Assembly: GCA_947501475.1 (NCBI GenBank)
Contig: CANMWA010000013.1
Span: 1 to 64,000 of the forward strand
Source: an uncultured Aquimarina sp.
Lineage (GTDB): Bacteria > Bacteroidota > Bacteroidia > Flavobacteriales > Flavobacteriaceae
Length of the DNA stretch: 64,000 bases
Direction of reading: 5' to 3'
Shown here: piece by piece, positions 17,724 through 26,200 of the stretch
How the letters are laid out: the number at the start of each line of letters is the position of its first letter
Position numbering within the stretch: the stretch's first letter is position 1
Translations under genes and position numbers: made by a program
Notes under the pieces: model-generated
What the model was told of the DNA's origin: nothing
The model's input: the letters and a program-made list of their open reading frames with translations, nothing else
Databases searched by the model: none

Positions 17724-17855
17724 ATGGAAGATATTATACCAATTATATATAAACCTTTTATCTTTTAGATGCTCATGATAATTCTTCATATGTTTACAGG
17801 TTTTTGTATTTCTCTTATTACGGGGGCTATTATGTATAAGAAAAAAGAGTTATAA
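17724..17855 (+). pseudogene. C-terminal remnant of a third DUF4199 gene
   Basis: Reading from 17724 gives MEDIIPIIYKPFIF, an in-frame TAG at 17766-17768, then MLMIILHMFTGFCISLIT and GAIMYKKKEL to a TAA at 17853-17855. This aligns with the end of the intact paralogue upstream (GFIISLFAGLIMQKKQDLY). Only the last helix and tail survive, with one internal stop. The TAA lies 6 bp before the glycosyltransferase ATG. Confidence 0.7.
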
Positions 17856-17861
17856 TTGCAT

Positions 17862-18809
17862 ATGGATTTATCTGTAGTCATACCACTGCTTAATGAGCAG
17901 GAATCACTTAACGAATTATATGATTGGATTGCAAAAGTTATGCAATCTCATTCGTTTTCTTACGAAATTATCTTTATTGATGATGGTAGTACCGATCAGT
18001 CATGGGACGTAATTTCAGAATTATCGCAAAAAGATAAGAATGTAAAAGGGATTCGTTTTCTTAAAAATTTTGGTAAATCACAGGCACTACACGCAGGTTT
18101 TGAAGTTACTCAAGGCGATGTTGTCATCACTATGGATGCAGATTTGCAAGATAATCCCGAAGAAATCCCAGAAATGTATAATTTGATTACCCAAGAAGGG
18201 TATGATCTCATTTCAGGATGGAAAAAAAAGCGATACGACTCGGTCATTGCCAAAAACTTGCCTTCAAAATTATTTAATGCTGCCGCCAGGAGAACTTCGG
18301 GGGTTAAGCTACATGATTTTAATTGCGGACTTAAAGCCTACAAAAATATAGTGGTAAAAAATATCGATGTACATGGTGAGATGCATCGCTACATACCAGT
18401 ATTGGCAAAAAATGCTGGTTTTGGTAATATTGGCGAAAAAGTAGTGTTACATCAGGCAAGAAAATATGGTAAAACCAAATTTGGGATGAGCAGATTTATA
18501 AATGGTTTCCTGGATCTGGTGACCATTTGGTTTATGTCACGTTTTAGTAAAAGACCCATGCACTTTTTTGGTCTTATCGGGACCTTATTATTTATTATTG
18601 GATTTTGTTTTTCGTTATATCTAGGTATCGATAAACTTTTTATAGAAACCCAAGGGAGATTAATTGCGCAACGCCCAGAGTTTTATGTAGCCCTTACCGC
18701 TATGATTTTAGGAACTCAGTTTTTTCTGGCTGGTTTTTTAGGAGAAATCATATTGACCACCAAACGAAATAAAGAGCGATATAACATTTCAGAAAGAATA
18801 CATTTATAA
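17862..18809 (+). CDS. family 2 glycosyltransferase with C-terminal membrane helices (DPM1/GtrB-like)
   Basis: About 315 residues from the ATG at 17862. The GT-A core begins MDLSVVIPLLNEQESL; IIFIDDGSTDQSW holds the nucleotide-binding Asp, and VITMDADLQDNPEEIPEM the DxD-like metal site with the family LQDPPE-type motif. Two hydrophobic helices follow (HFFGLIGTLLFIIGFCFSLYL and FYVALTAMILGTQFFLAGFL), as in enzymes that transfer sugar from UDP/GDP donors to polyprenyl phosphate. It would act on the cytoplasmic face of the inner membrane. The phosphohexomutase gene is 99 bp downstream on the same strand. Confidence 0.9.
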   Translation: MDLSVVIPLLNEQESLNELYDWIAKVMQSHSFSYEIIFIDDGSTDQSWDVISELSQKDKNVKGIRFLKNFGKSQALHAGFEVTQGDVVITMDADLQDNPEEIPEMYNLITQEGYDLISGWKKKRYDSVIAKNLPSKLFNAAARRTSGVKLHDFNCGLKAYKNIVVKNIDVHGEMHRYIPVLAKNAGFGNIGEKVVLHQARKYGKTKFGMSRFINGFLDLVTIWFMSRFSKRPMHFFGLIGTLLFIIGFCFSLYLGIDKLFIETQGRLIAQRPEFYVALTAMILGTQFFLAGFLGEIILTTKRNKERYNISERIHL

Positions 18810-18908
18810 AACCAAAAAAGAAATCACATCTAAGCCCAACTAAAGGCTAGATATTTTGATGCTCTTTAACCAAAATTAAATAGTATTTTTGCAAGTAAAA
18901 TTATTAGC

Positions 18909-20639
18909 ATGCAAATCACCGACACTACCATAAATACAAAAATTAATGAATGGCTTACACCGGTTTTTGATGAAGAAACGCAGCGTGAAATCAAAAAATT
19001 ACAAAATAACCATCCCGAAGAATTAAAAGAAAGTTTTTATAAAGATCTCGAATTTGGTACTGGTGGTATGCGAGGTGTTATGGGTGTGGGTACTAATCGT
19101 ATCAATGAATATACCCTAGGAAAAAGTACTCAAGGACTTAGTAATTATATCATTCGAGAGTTTCCAAACGACCAACCAAAAGCAGTAATTGCGTATGATT
19201 GCAGAAACAATAGCGATACACTAGCACAAACGGTAGCCAATGTTTTTTCGGCAAATGGGATCAAAGTTTACCTTTTTTCTAGTCTGCGCCCTACGCCAGA
19301 GCTATCGTTTGCAGTAAAAGAATTAGGCTGTCACTGCGGTATTGTATTAACTGCTAGTCATAATCCACCCGAGTATAATGGGTACAAGGTATACTGGCAA
19401 GATGGTGGCCAATTAGTACCGCCACAAGATGCAGAGATTATTTCAGAAATAAATGCATTACAATATTCAGATATAAAATTTGAAGCTAATAAAGATCTTA
19501 TACAAACTATTGATACAGCAATTGATACTGTTTTTATCGCCCAAAGTGCGAAATATGGTAGTTTTGCAGCTACACAACAAGCCAAAGACGATACTAGCAT
19601 CGTATTTACATCTTTGCATGGCACATCGATTACAGCTGTACCACAAGCATTAGAAAAAGCGGGGTATAACAATGTGCATATTGTTGAAGAGCAAGCCAAA
19701 CCCGATGGTAATTTCCCTACAGTAAAATCACCAAATCCCGAAGAACCCGAAGCATTAGCAATGGCAATAAATTTGGCCAAAAAAGTGGATGCGGATATCG
19801 TAATTGGTACAGATCCTGATTGTGATCGATTAGGCATTGCCGTGCGAAATAATCAGGGAGAATTGCAATTGCTTAATGGTAATCAAACGATGATTGTGAT
19901 GACCTGGTTTCTTTTGGAGTATTATAAGAATCAAAAAGGACTACAAGGCAATGAGTTTATTGCCTCTACTATAGTGTCGACACCAATGATGAGAAGCCTA
20001 GCTCAAGCCTATGGAGTAACCTATAAAGAAGTATTAACCGGATTTAAATGGATAGCAAAACTGATCAAAGATTTCCCTGATCAACATTTTATAGGAGGTG
20101 GTGAAGAAAGTTTTGGATTTATGGTAGGTGATTTTGTACGGGATAAAGATGCGGTTACTTCTACCCTACTGGCATGCGAAATTGCTGCTTTTACAAAATC
20201 AAAAGGCAGTTCTTTTTACAACACCCTCTTATCATTATACACAAAACATGGATTTTATAAAGAAAACTTGGTTTCTTTGGTGAAAAAAGGAATTGATGGT
20301 GCGGCAGAAATCAAACAAACGATGGTAGACCTTAGAAATAACCCTCCACAATATCTTAATGACGAAAAAATTGTTTTGATTGAAGATTATCAAGCAGGGG
20401 TCTCAAAAAACATTCAAGATCATACTGAACAAAATATTGATATCCCAAAATCAAACGTTTTAATATTTTACACAGAATCTGGAAGTAAAATAGCCGCCAG
20501 ACCTAGTGGTACAGAACCTAAAATAAAATTTTATATCAGTGTACAAGGTCAATTAGAAACTATAGAAGATTTTAGCCGTACAGATCAAGAGCTGGATCTT
20601 AAAATTGAAGCTATTAAGCAAGATCTTAAACTAACATAA
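18909..20639 (+). CDS. phosphohexomutase (phosphoglucomutase/phosphomannomutase)
   Basis: A 576-residue alpha-D-phosphohexomutase interconverting hexose 1- and 6-phosphates. All four family motifs are visible: the phosphoserine loop VLTASHNPPEYNGYKVYWQD (TASHNP, about residue 148), the metal-binding DPDCDRLGIA (about 300), the sugar-recognition GGGEESFGFMVGDFVRDKD (about 396-415) and the phosphate-binding RPSGTEPKIKFY near the C-terminus. Length and the GTGGMRGVMGVG N-terminus fit the PGM2-like/PMM type of Bacteroidota. It would supply glucose-1-P or mannose-1-P for the neighbouring glycosyltransferase. Confidence 0.95.
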   Translation: MQITDTTINTKINEWLTPVFDEETQREIKKLQNNHPEELKESFYKDLEFGTGGMRGVMGVGTNRINEYTLGKSTQGLSNYIIREFPNDQPKAVIAYDCRNNSDTLAQTVANVFSANGIKVYLFSSLRPTPELSFAVKELGCHCGIVLTASHNPPEYNGYKVYWQDGGQLVPPQDAEIISEINALQYSDIKFEANKDLIQTIDTAIDTVFIAQSAKYGSFAATQQAKDDTSIVFTSLHGTSITAVPQALEKAGYNNVHIVEEQAKPDGNFPTVKSPNPEEPEALAMAINLAKKVDADIVIGTDPDCDRLGIAVRNNQGELQLLNGNQTMIVMTWFLLEYYKNQKGLQGNEFIASTIVSTPMMRSLAQAYGVTYKEVLTGFKWIAKLIKDFPDQHFIGGGEESFGFMVGDFVRDKDAVTSTLLACEIAAFTKSKGSSFYNTLLSLYTKHGFYKENLVSLVKKGIDGAAEIKQTMVDLRNNPPQYLNDEKIVLIEDYQAGVSKNIQDHTEQNIDIPKSNVLIFYTESGSKIAARPSGTEPKIKFYISVQGQLETIEDFSRTDQELDLKIEAIKQDLKLT

Positions 20640-20669
20640 ATAACAGTACTATACTGTTCAAAACAATTA

Positions 20670-22499
20670 ATGAATTACTTTAAACAAATTCTTCGATTTG
20701 CAATACCGTATAAATCTTATGGTATTCTTAATATTATTTGCAATATTTTTTATGCACTATTTAGTACATTATCATTTATTGCAATTTATCCTGTATTAAA
20801 AGTGCTTTTTACAAAAGAAGATAATACTGTATATAAAGAACCTGTATACACAGGGATATTAGAACTAAAATCATATTTAACAGACGCTCTCAATTTTTTT
20901 GTAAAAGAAACCATCGAGAACGAAGGCAAAATGCCTGTGCTTACCTATATGATTATTGCAATTATAATCATTTTTATGCTCAAGAATTTATTTGGTTATT
21001 TAGCGCTTTATTTTATTACATTTCTAAGAAACGGAGTGCTTAAAGATATTCGAAATGAATTATATGACAAGACTGTTAGTCTACCCTTACCTTATTTTTC
21101 TGAAAAAAGAAAAGGAGATACTATGGCAAGAATATCTACCGATGTTCTTGAAATACAAAATTCGTTTTTATCTATTCTAGAGTTATTTATTCGAGAACCC
21201 CTGACCATAATATTCACCTTAGGAATGATGCTGTTTATGAGTCCACAGCTCACATTGTTTGTTTTTATTTTTATACCAGTATCTGGATTTATTATATCCC
21301 TCATAGGAAAACAACTTAAGAAACAATCAGAAAAAGTACAGCGAGAGCAAGGTCAATTTTTATCAATTATAGAAGAAACCTTAGGTGGACTTAAAGTTAT
21401 TAAAGGATTTAATGCAGAAAATATCTTTTCGGATAAATTCAAAGATTCTACACAACGATTTTTCCGTTTTTCGAATACCTTATATAATAGACAAAACTTA
21501 GCATCTCCTTCTAGCGAGTTTTTAGGGATTTGTGTTATTGCAGTTTTATTATGGTATGGTGGTAGATTGGTATTTGTAACTGGCACATTAGAAGCAGAAA
21601 TGTTTATGTCATATATCGGTTTAGCATATAATATCTTAACACCAGCAAAAGCTATATCCAAAGCAAACTATGGTGTGAAAAGAGGTAATGCAGCTGCAGA
21701 ACGTGTATTAGAAGTATTAAATACCACTTCTCCTCTTGAGGATAAACCTGATGCAGAAAAGAAAAATGATTTTAATTCAAAAATTAGCATTGAAAATATT
21801 TCTTTTAAATATGAAGATGAATATGTGCTTACAGATTTTTCTTTAGAAGTACCAAAAGGTAACTCGGTAGCATTAGTTGGTCAATCTGGTAGTGGTAAAT
21901 CTACCATTGCAAATTTAGTCACTCGTTTTTATGATATAAATCAAGGAAGCATCAAAATTGATAACATCGACATTAGAGATTTAACCAAAAAATCATTACG
22001 AGGTTTGATGGGATTGGTAACTCAAGATTCTATATTATTTAATGATAGTGTAAAAAACAACCTTTTAGTCGGTAATCCAAAGGCAAATGATGATGAGATT
22101 ATAGATGCTTTAAAAGTTGCTAACGCTTGGGAGTTTGTAAATGATCTTCCAAAAGGGATAGAAACTAATATAGGCGATAGCGGTAACAAACTTAGTGGCG
22201 GGCAAAAGCAACGTTTATCTATTGCAAGAGCAGTACTCAAAAACCCACCTATAATGATCCTTGATGAAGCGACATCGGCTCTTGATACCGAAAGCGAAAG
22301 ATTAGTGCAATCTGCATTAGAGAATATGATGAAAAACAGAACAAGTATTGTAATCGCTCATAGATTATCAACTATACAAAATTCTGATTTAATCGTTGTA
22401 ATGCAAAAAGGAAAAATTGTAGAAAAAGGATCGCATGATGAACTTTTAACAAAAAATGGTGTATATCACAAATTAGTTACTATGCAATCTTTTGATTAG
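20670..22499 (+). CDS. ABC exporter, fused membrane and ATPase domains (MsbA-like)
   Basis: A 609-residue half-transporter. The N-terminal region has six membrane helices (about 20-330) of the type I exporter fold, with LPLPYFSEKRKGDTMARISTD as the coupling region. The ATPase domain carries Walker A VGQSGSGKST, Q-loop VTQDSILF, signature NKLSGGQKQRLSIARA, Walker B IMILDEATSALD and the H-loop IVIAHRLSTI. It probably flips lipid A core, another lipid-linked glycan or a hydrophobic drug across the inner membrane; the nearby glycosyltransferase favours lipid or glycan export. The gene ends just before the tandem small-RNA region. Confidence 0.92.
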   Translation: MNYFKQILRFAIPYKSYGILNIICNIFYALFSTLSFIAIYPVLKVLFTKEDNTVYKEPVYTGILELKSYLTDALNFFVKETIENEGKMPVLTYMIIAIIIIFMLKNLFGYLALYFITFLRNGVLKDIRNELYDKTVSLPLPYFSEKRKGDTMARISTDVLEIQNSFLSILELFIREPLTIIFTLGMMLFMSPQLTLFVFIFIPVSGFIISLIGKQLKKQSEKVQREQGQFLSIIEETLGGLKVIKGFNAENIFSDKFKDSTQRFFRFSNTLYNRQNLASPSSEFLGICVIAVLLWYGGRLVFVTGTLEAEMFMSYIGLAYNILTPAKAISKANYGVKRGNAAAERVLEVLNTTSPLEDKPDAEKKNDFNSKISIENISFKYEDEYVLTDFSLEVPKGNSVALVGQSGSGKSTIANLVTRFYDINQGSIKIDNIDIRDLTKKSLRGLMGLVTQDSILFNDSVKNNLLVGNPKANDDEIIDALKVANAWEFVNDLPKGIETNIGDSGNKLSGGQKQRLSIARAVLKNPPIMILDEATSALDTESERLVQSALENMMKNRTSIVIAHRLSTIQNSDLIVVMQKGKIVEKGSHDELLTKNGVYHKLVTMQSFD

Positions 22500-22528
22500 A
22501 AACCACTAATTAACAATATCTTACAAAT

Positions 22529-22660
22529 AAAAAAGAGCGCTCTCGCACTCTTTTTCTTCACACAAATCATCTTAATTTAGGGGCTTACTCTAAAATTAAA
22601 ACTCACTCTTATTAAAATTCTTTCATTTTGGGGGAAATGAAAGAGCTAATTCATTTATTA
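22529..22660 (-). ncRNA. candidate small RNA, tandem copy 1
   Basis: Minus strand: -7 box TATATTTA at 22666-22673, with T-rich TTG-containing sequence upstream. Predicted RNA of about 130 nt has (i) a 9-bp hairpin CUUUCAUUU/AAAUGAAAG with loop CCCCCA; (ii) a hairpin UUAAUUUUAG/CUAAAUUAA with one bulge and loop AGUAAGCCC; (iii) a terminator stem AGAGUGC/GCGCUCU with GAGA loop and six U. The last ~85 nt are almost identical in the three copies. No conserved ORF. The terminator also reads in the plus direction, serving the ABC exporter gene. Confidence 0.7.
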
Positions 22661-22835
22661 TGATGTAAATATACAAACATTTTTTCAAACAAAAAAACAA
22701 AAACGTGATTTTGTCTTAAAAAAATACATTTAAACTGTTTAATTACTATAAAATAACAAAAAATGTAGTCTAAAACTTACAAAATAATGATTGTAATTTA
22801 TAAATATATGAACATGTAGTATATCGTTATAAATG

Positions 22836-22965
22836 AAAAAAGAGTGCTCTCGCACTCTTTTTCTTCACACAAATCATCTTAATTTAGGGGCTTACTCTAA
22901 AATTAAAACTCACTCTTATTAAAAACTTTCATCTTGGGGAGAATGAAAGTGTTAAGTCATTATTA
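22836..22965 (-). ncRNA. candidate small RNA, tandem copy 2
   Basis: Minus strand promoter: TTG (22998-23000), 19-bp spacer, TATCTTTA (22971-22978). The RNA has a 5' hairpin CUUUCAU/AUGAAAG with a loop containing CUCCCC, the same middle hairpin as the other copies (22879-22906) and a terminator stem AGAGUGC/GCACUCU. Compared with copies 1 and 3 the terminator has A-U in place of G-U, which keeps the pairing. 307 bp separate it from copy 1 (terminator to terminator). Confidence 0.75.
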
Positions 22966-23106
22966 CAGTGTAAAGATACAATCTTTTTTTAATTATCCAA
23001 ATAAAAAGTGTTTTTTATCTAAAAAATTATCTTTTTATCGCTTTTTAGGTATATAAAATATATAAATTGTAGTATAAAACTTACAAATATAATATGCCTG
23101 TAAAAC

Positions 23107-23236
23107 AAAAAAGAGCGCTCTCGCACTCTTTCTCTTCACACAAATCATCTTAATTTAGGGGCTTACTCTAAAATTAAAACTCACTCTTATTAAAAACTTT
23201 CATCTTGGGGAGAATGAAAGTGTTAAGTCATTATTA
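23107..23236 (-). ncRNA. candidate small RNA, tandem copy 3
   Basis: Minus strand promoter: TTG (23269-23271), 19-bp spacer, TATCTTTA (23242-23249). Sequence and hairpins match copy 2 over about 185 bp including the promoter; differences are one base in the single-stranded region before the terminator and the G-U pair in the terminator stem. Copies 2 and 3 are 271 bp apart and are the most recent duplication. It is divergent from the ECF sigma operon that follows. Confidence 0.75.
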
Positions 23237-23442
23237 CAGTGTAAAGATACAATCTTTTTTTAATTATCCAAATAAAAAGTGTTTTTTATCTATTAAAATA
23301 GCTAATAATCTTATTATTTAACATTTCTTCTTACAAATTCCTACAAAATATATTGATTTGAAACTTATTTTTACGAATTAAACCTTTTTAATGTATATTA
23401 GTCTTAATGGCAACGTAATATTAAACCGTCAAAAAAATCACC

Positions 23443-23994
23443 TTGAATATCCAGGAAGAAGAAAAACACCTACTTGCCGCGCTACAATCTGATAAGGAGA
23501 TCAATACAGCCTTTAGTAAACTGGTGTCCTTATACCAACAAAGACTATATTGGCATATTAGAAATATGGTCAAAAACCATGATGATACCGATGATATATT
23601 ACAAAATGTATTTATTAAGGTATACAAGAATATAAAAAAATTTAAAGGAGATAGTAAATTATACTCATGGCTATACCGTATAGCAACTAATGAATCAATA
23701 ACTTTTTTAAATCAAAAAGCAAAAAAACACAATATTAGTACTGATGAATTAAGTTTGCGTTTGATACAAAATTTAGAGGCAGATGTATACTATGAAGGAG
23801 ATACGATCCAATTAAAATTACAAAAAGCTATTGCTACCTTACCCCAAAAACAACAACAAGTATTCAATATGAAATATTTTCAGGAGTTAAAGTATAAAGA
23901 AATATCAGCTATTTTAGAAACTAGCGAAGGAGCCTTAAAAGCTTCTTATCACCTAGCATCCAAAAAAATTGAAGCCTTTTTAAAAAATAATTAA
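23443..23994 (+). CDS. ECF-type RNA polymerase sigma factor
   Basis: A 183-residue sigma-70 family protein of the extracytoplasmic-function group. Region 2 (about 20-85) has QRLYWHIRNMVKNHDDTDDILQNVFIKVYKNI with the DDxxQ-type motif and FKGDSKLYSWLYRIATNESI; region 4 (about 125-180) has LPQKQQQVFNMKYFQELKYKEISAIL and SEGALKASYHLA. The start is a TTG at 23443; no ATG precedes region 2. The gene begins an operon with a membrane protein of anti-sigma type and a Spy-like protein, so it likely directs an envelope response controlled by its neighbour. Confidence 0.92.
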   Translation: MNIQEEEKHLLAALQSDKEINTAFSKLVSLYQQRLYWHIRNMVKNHDDTDDILQNVFIKVYKNIKKFKGDSKLYSWLYRIATNESITFLNQKAKKHNISTDELSLRLIQNLEADVYYEGDTIQLKLQKAIATLPQKQQQVFNMKYFQELKYKEISAILETSEGALKASYHLASKKIEAFLKNN

Positions 23995-24025
23995 ACCTTT
24001 TTACTAAAACAAAGTCTTATATCTA

Positions 24026-24556
24026 GTGAAAAAAGAGAATTTACATAAAAACAATGGTGGCTTTAAAGTACCCAAGGATTATTTTGAAAGTTTTGAGGAT
24101 AAACTTTCAAAAAAAATAGCTATGGATACAAATAAAAATAAGCTATCAAACAATAAAGTGCCATCTGGTTTTACAGTTCCTGAAAATTACTTTGAGGATT
24201 CAAAAAATAATATCCTTCAAAAAATTAGTGTTGATCAACCCAAAGACAAAGTTATATCGCTAATAACCAAAAGAAATATCATTTACTTTTCTGGCATTGC
24301 TGCCATGATCGCTATTATTTTTTCACTATCTATCAATACTAAATCAGAATTAAATTTCAATGATCTAGAAATTGCAGATATACATGTTTATTTTAGCGAA
24401 GGTAATATAGAGTTAAGTAGTAGTGAAATTGCCTCATTACTTGATGATGAAATTGATTATGTTGATGCTTTTGAAGAGGATTTAGATGATAATGAAGCCT
24501 TATTAGAGTATATATCACAAGAAGATTTAGATGATGAAATCATATTTACAGAATAA
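24026..24556 (+). CDS. putative anti-sigma factor, single-pass membrane protein
   Basis: A 176-residue protein starting with GTG at 24026, 31 bp after the sigma gene. The cytoplasmic N-terminal 90 residues carry an internal repeat: GGFKVPKDYFESFEDKLSKK and SGFTVPENYFEDSKNNILQK. One membrane helix follows (IIYFSGIAAMIAIIFSLSI, about 92-110). The periplasmic C-terminus is very acidic (EEDLDDNEALLEY, QEDLDDEIIF). Position, topology and the repeated GFxVPxxYFE motif suggest an anti-sigma factor controlling the upstream sigma; the zinc-containing ZAS motif is not seen. Its 3' end is 10 bp before the next start. Confidence 0.7.
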   Translation: MKKENLHKNNGGFKVPKDYFESFEDKLSKKIAMDTNKNKLSNNKVPSGFTVPENYFEDSKNNILQKISVDQPKDKVISLITKRNIIYFSGIAAMIAIIFSLSINTKSELNFNDLEIADIHVYFSEGNIELSSSEIASLLDDEIDYVDAFEEDLDDNEALLEYISQEDLDDEIIFTE

Positions 24557-24566
24557 ATTTAAAGTA

Positions 24567-25013
24567 ATGAAAAAAATTGTAATTCTTATTTGTATAGTTT
24601 TTACCTCTTTAGGTTCATTTGCTCAACATGGACCAAGAGAAAGAGTTAAAGCGTACAAAGTGGGCTATATAACCGAAAAATTAAATCTGACTAGTAAAGA
24701 AGCTCAAAATTTTTGGCCCATTTACAATGATCACGAAAAAACTATCGAAAATATTAGAAAACGTGAACGAAAGCTAATTAAGGCAATAAAAGACACTAAT
24801 AATAGTCCTAATGGTATAGATGATAAACAAGCAGATGAATTTTTAAATACACATCTAGAAACAGAAATACAAAAATCTGAAGCTAGGCAAAAGTTAATTT
24901 TAGATTTAAAGAAAGTAATCCCAAACAAAAAAATTCTGAGGCTTGTAAAAGCAGAAGCTGATTTTAATAAGCGTATTCTCGAAAAAATAAGGGAACGTAG
25001 AAGAAAAAATTAA
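24567..25013 (+). CDS. Spy/CpxP-like periplasmic protein
   Basis: About 148 residues from the ATG at 24567, which gives a clean signal peptide (MKKIVILICIVFTSLGSFAQ); the upstream in-frame ATG at 24531 would overlap the anti-sigma gene and spoil it. The mature protein is all-helical and charged: ITEKLNLTSKEAQNFWPIYNDHEK resembles the LTxEQ-type segment of Spy/CpxP/ZraP periplasmic stress proteins, and the rest is Lys/Arg/Glu-rich. As the third gene of the sigma operon it is a plausible stress effector or feedback sensor; that role is inferred. Confidence 0.72.
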   Translation: MKKIVILICIVFTSLGSFAQHGPRERVKAYKVGYITEKLNLTSKEAQNFWPIYNDHEKTIENIRKRERKLIKAIKDTNNSPNGIDDKQADEFLNTHLETEIQKSEARQKLILDLKKVIPNKKILRLVKAEADFNKRILEKIRERRRKN

Positions 25014-25059
25014 AACTTTTTTAACGCACACATAATCCAAGGAAATAATTCAACAGCTT

Positions 25060-26124
25060 TTATTTAAAGTTCAGTCTCGCTATCCTGCCTTTCCCAGCAG
25101 CTATAGCTATACTATCATTAATAAACCTTAGTGTATAAAACCCCTCTTTACTAATTTCTTTCCAGTTTTTACCAGCATCGTTAGAAATTGAAATTCCGGT
25201 AAACCCAACAGCTACTATTTCTTTTCCTCCTCCTCTAGGAATATAGCGCACACAACTTTTGTACCCTGCTCCACTACCATCAGCAATCAATTCCCAGGTT
25301 CTTCCTCCGTTTTTGGTAATAGCTTTATTTGCATTATTAGCATAAGGTTTTGTATAATCTCCCCCGTAAATGATTCCATTATTTTCATCATAAAAATCAA
25401 CAGAATAAGCTCCAGAAGTTGTACTACCTTGAATAATTGGAGTTTTAAAAACCTGCCATGTCTTTCCTTTATTAGGAGAATAAAACACTCTGGATTTTAT
25501 CCCGCCAGATACAATCCAGGTCTTATCCCCTACTATTGCTATATTTCCATTACTTGCAGCAAAAGCAGCCTCTCCTTCTTTGGTTTTAGGAAGATCATTA
25601 CACGATACTTTTTTCCATGTTTCTCCCTCATCTCTTGTTATAATAATAGATAAACAATCTTCGGTTGGGTCACCCATAGCAATCCCTTCATTATCATTCC
25701 AGAATGTCATAGCATCATAAAATATTTTATCATGAGTTTCAGTATACACAAGATGTTCTTCCTTATTCTTTAGATCTACCTTTCGCAATCTAGCAGGAGC
25801 ACCAATACCTAAGGTAAAAAATGAATTATTCGCAAAACTTACCGCGCGTTGTTCTGCTACCCAATTTTTTCTGTCTTCTGTACTCTTAATTTCTTCAAGG
25901 TCTACAAGAGAAATTTCGTTTGTTTTAAGATGTATAAATCCATATCCTTTATTAAATCCAAAACCTAATAAAGTATCATTATATATATCTATAGCTCTAA
26001 CACTAATAGAATCTTTATAGATATCTTCGATATGTACTTCAGAAAAGTTATGATTATTAATGCTATCTTGTTTTTTACAAAATGTAAGAGTACATACGAA
26101 TAGTACTATAATAATCTGTCTCAT
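25060..26124 (-). CDS. BNR/YCF48-like beta-propeller lipoprotein
   Basis: A 354-residue lipoprotein (signal peptide ending LTFC followed by KK). The sequence contains repeated Asp-box-like strands: IIITRDEGETWKKV, VFYSPNKGKTWQVF, AITKNGGRTWELI and GISISNDAGKNWKEI, each with S/T-x-D/N-x-G-x-T/N-W, the hallmark of sialidase-type or YCF48-like propellers. No catalytic sialidase residues can be identified, so it is more like the photosystem-assembly-factor-like lipoproteins common in Bacteroidota, with a binding or assembly role at the cell surface. It is convergent with the Spy-like gene and divergent from the methyltransferase gene. Confidence 0.8.
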   Translation of the reverse strand: MRQIIIVLFVCTLTFCKKQDSINNHNFSEVHIEDIYKDSISVRAIDIYNDTLLGFGFNKGYGFIHLKTNEISLVDLEEIKSTEDRKNWVAEQRAVSFANNSFFTLGIGAPARLRKVDLKNKEEHLVYTETHDKIFYDAMTFWNDNEGIAMGDPTEDCLSIIITRDEGETWKKVSCNDLPKTKEGEAAFAASNGNIAIVGDKTWIVSGGIKSRVFYSPNKGKTWQVFKTPIIQGSTTSGAYSVDFYDENNGIIYGGDYTKPYANNANKAITKNGGRTWELIADGSGAGYKSCVRYIPRGGGKEIVAVGFTGISISNDAGKNWKEISKEGFYTLRFINDSIAIAAGKGRIARLNFK

Positions 26125-26200
26125 AGTTAATAATTATACTCAAATATAATTCTATTTGGTTACAAAGGTCTACCTTTGCAAACCTTAAAAAATTAATACA

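Noticed and set aside
22529..23236. Short ORFs inside the tandem small-RNA copies
   Set aside because: Candidate starts on the minus strand give 4-9 codon peptides that differ between copies; structure, not coding, is conserved.
22529..23271. CRISPR array
   Set aside because: Repeat units are about 185-300 bp with internal promoter and terminator, only three copies, and no regular short spacers or cas genes.
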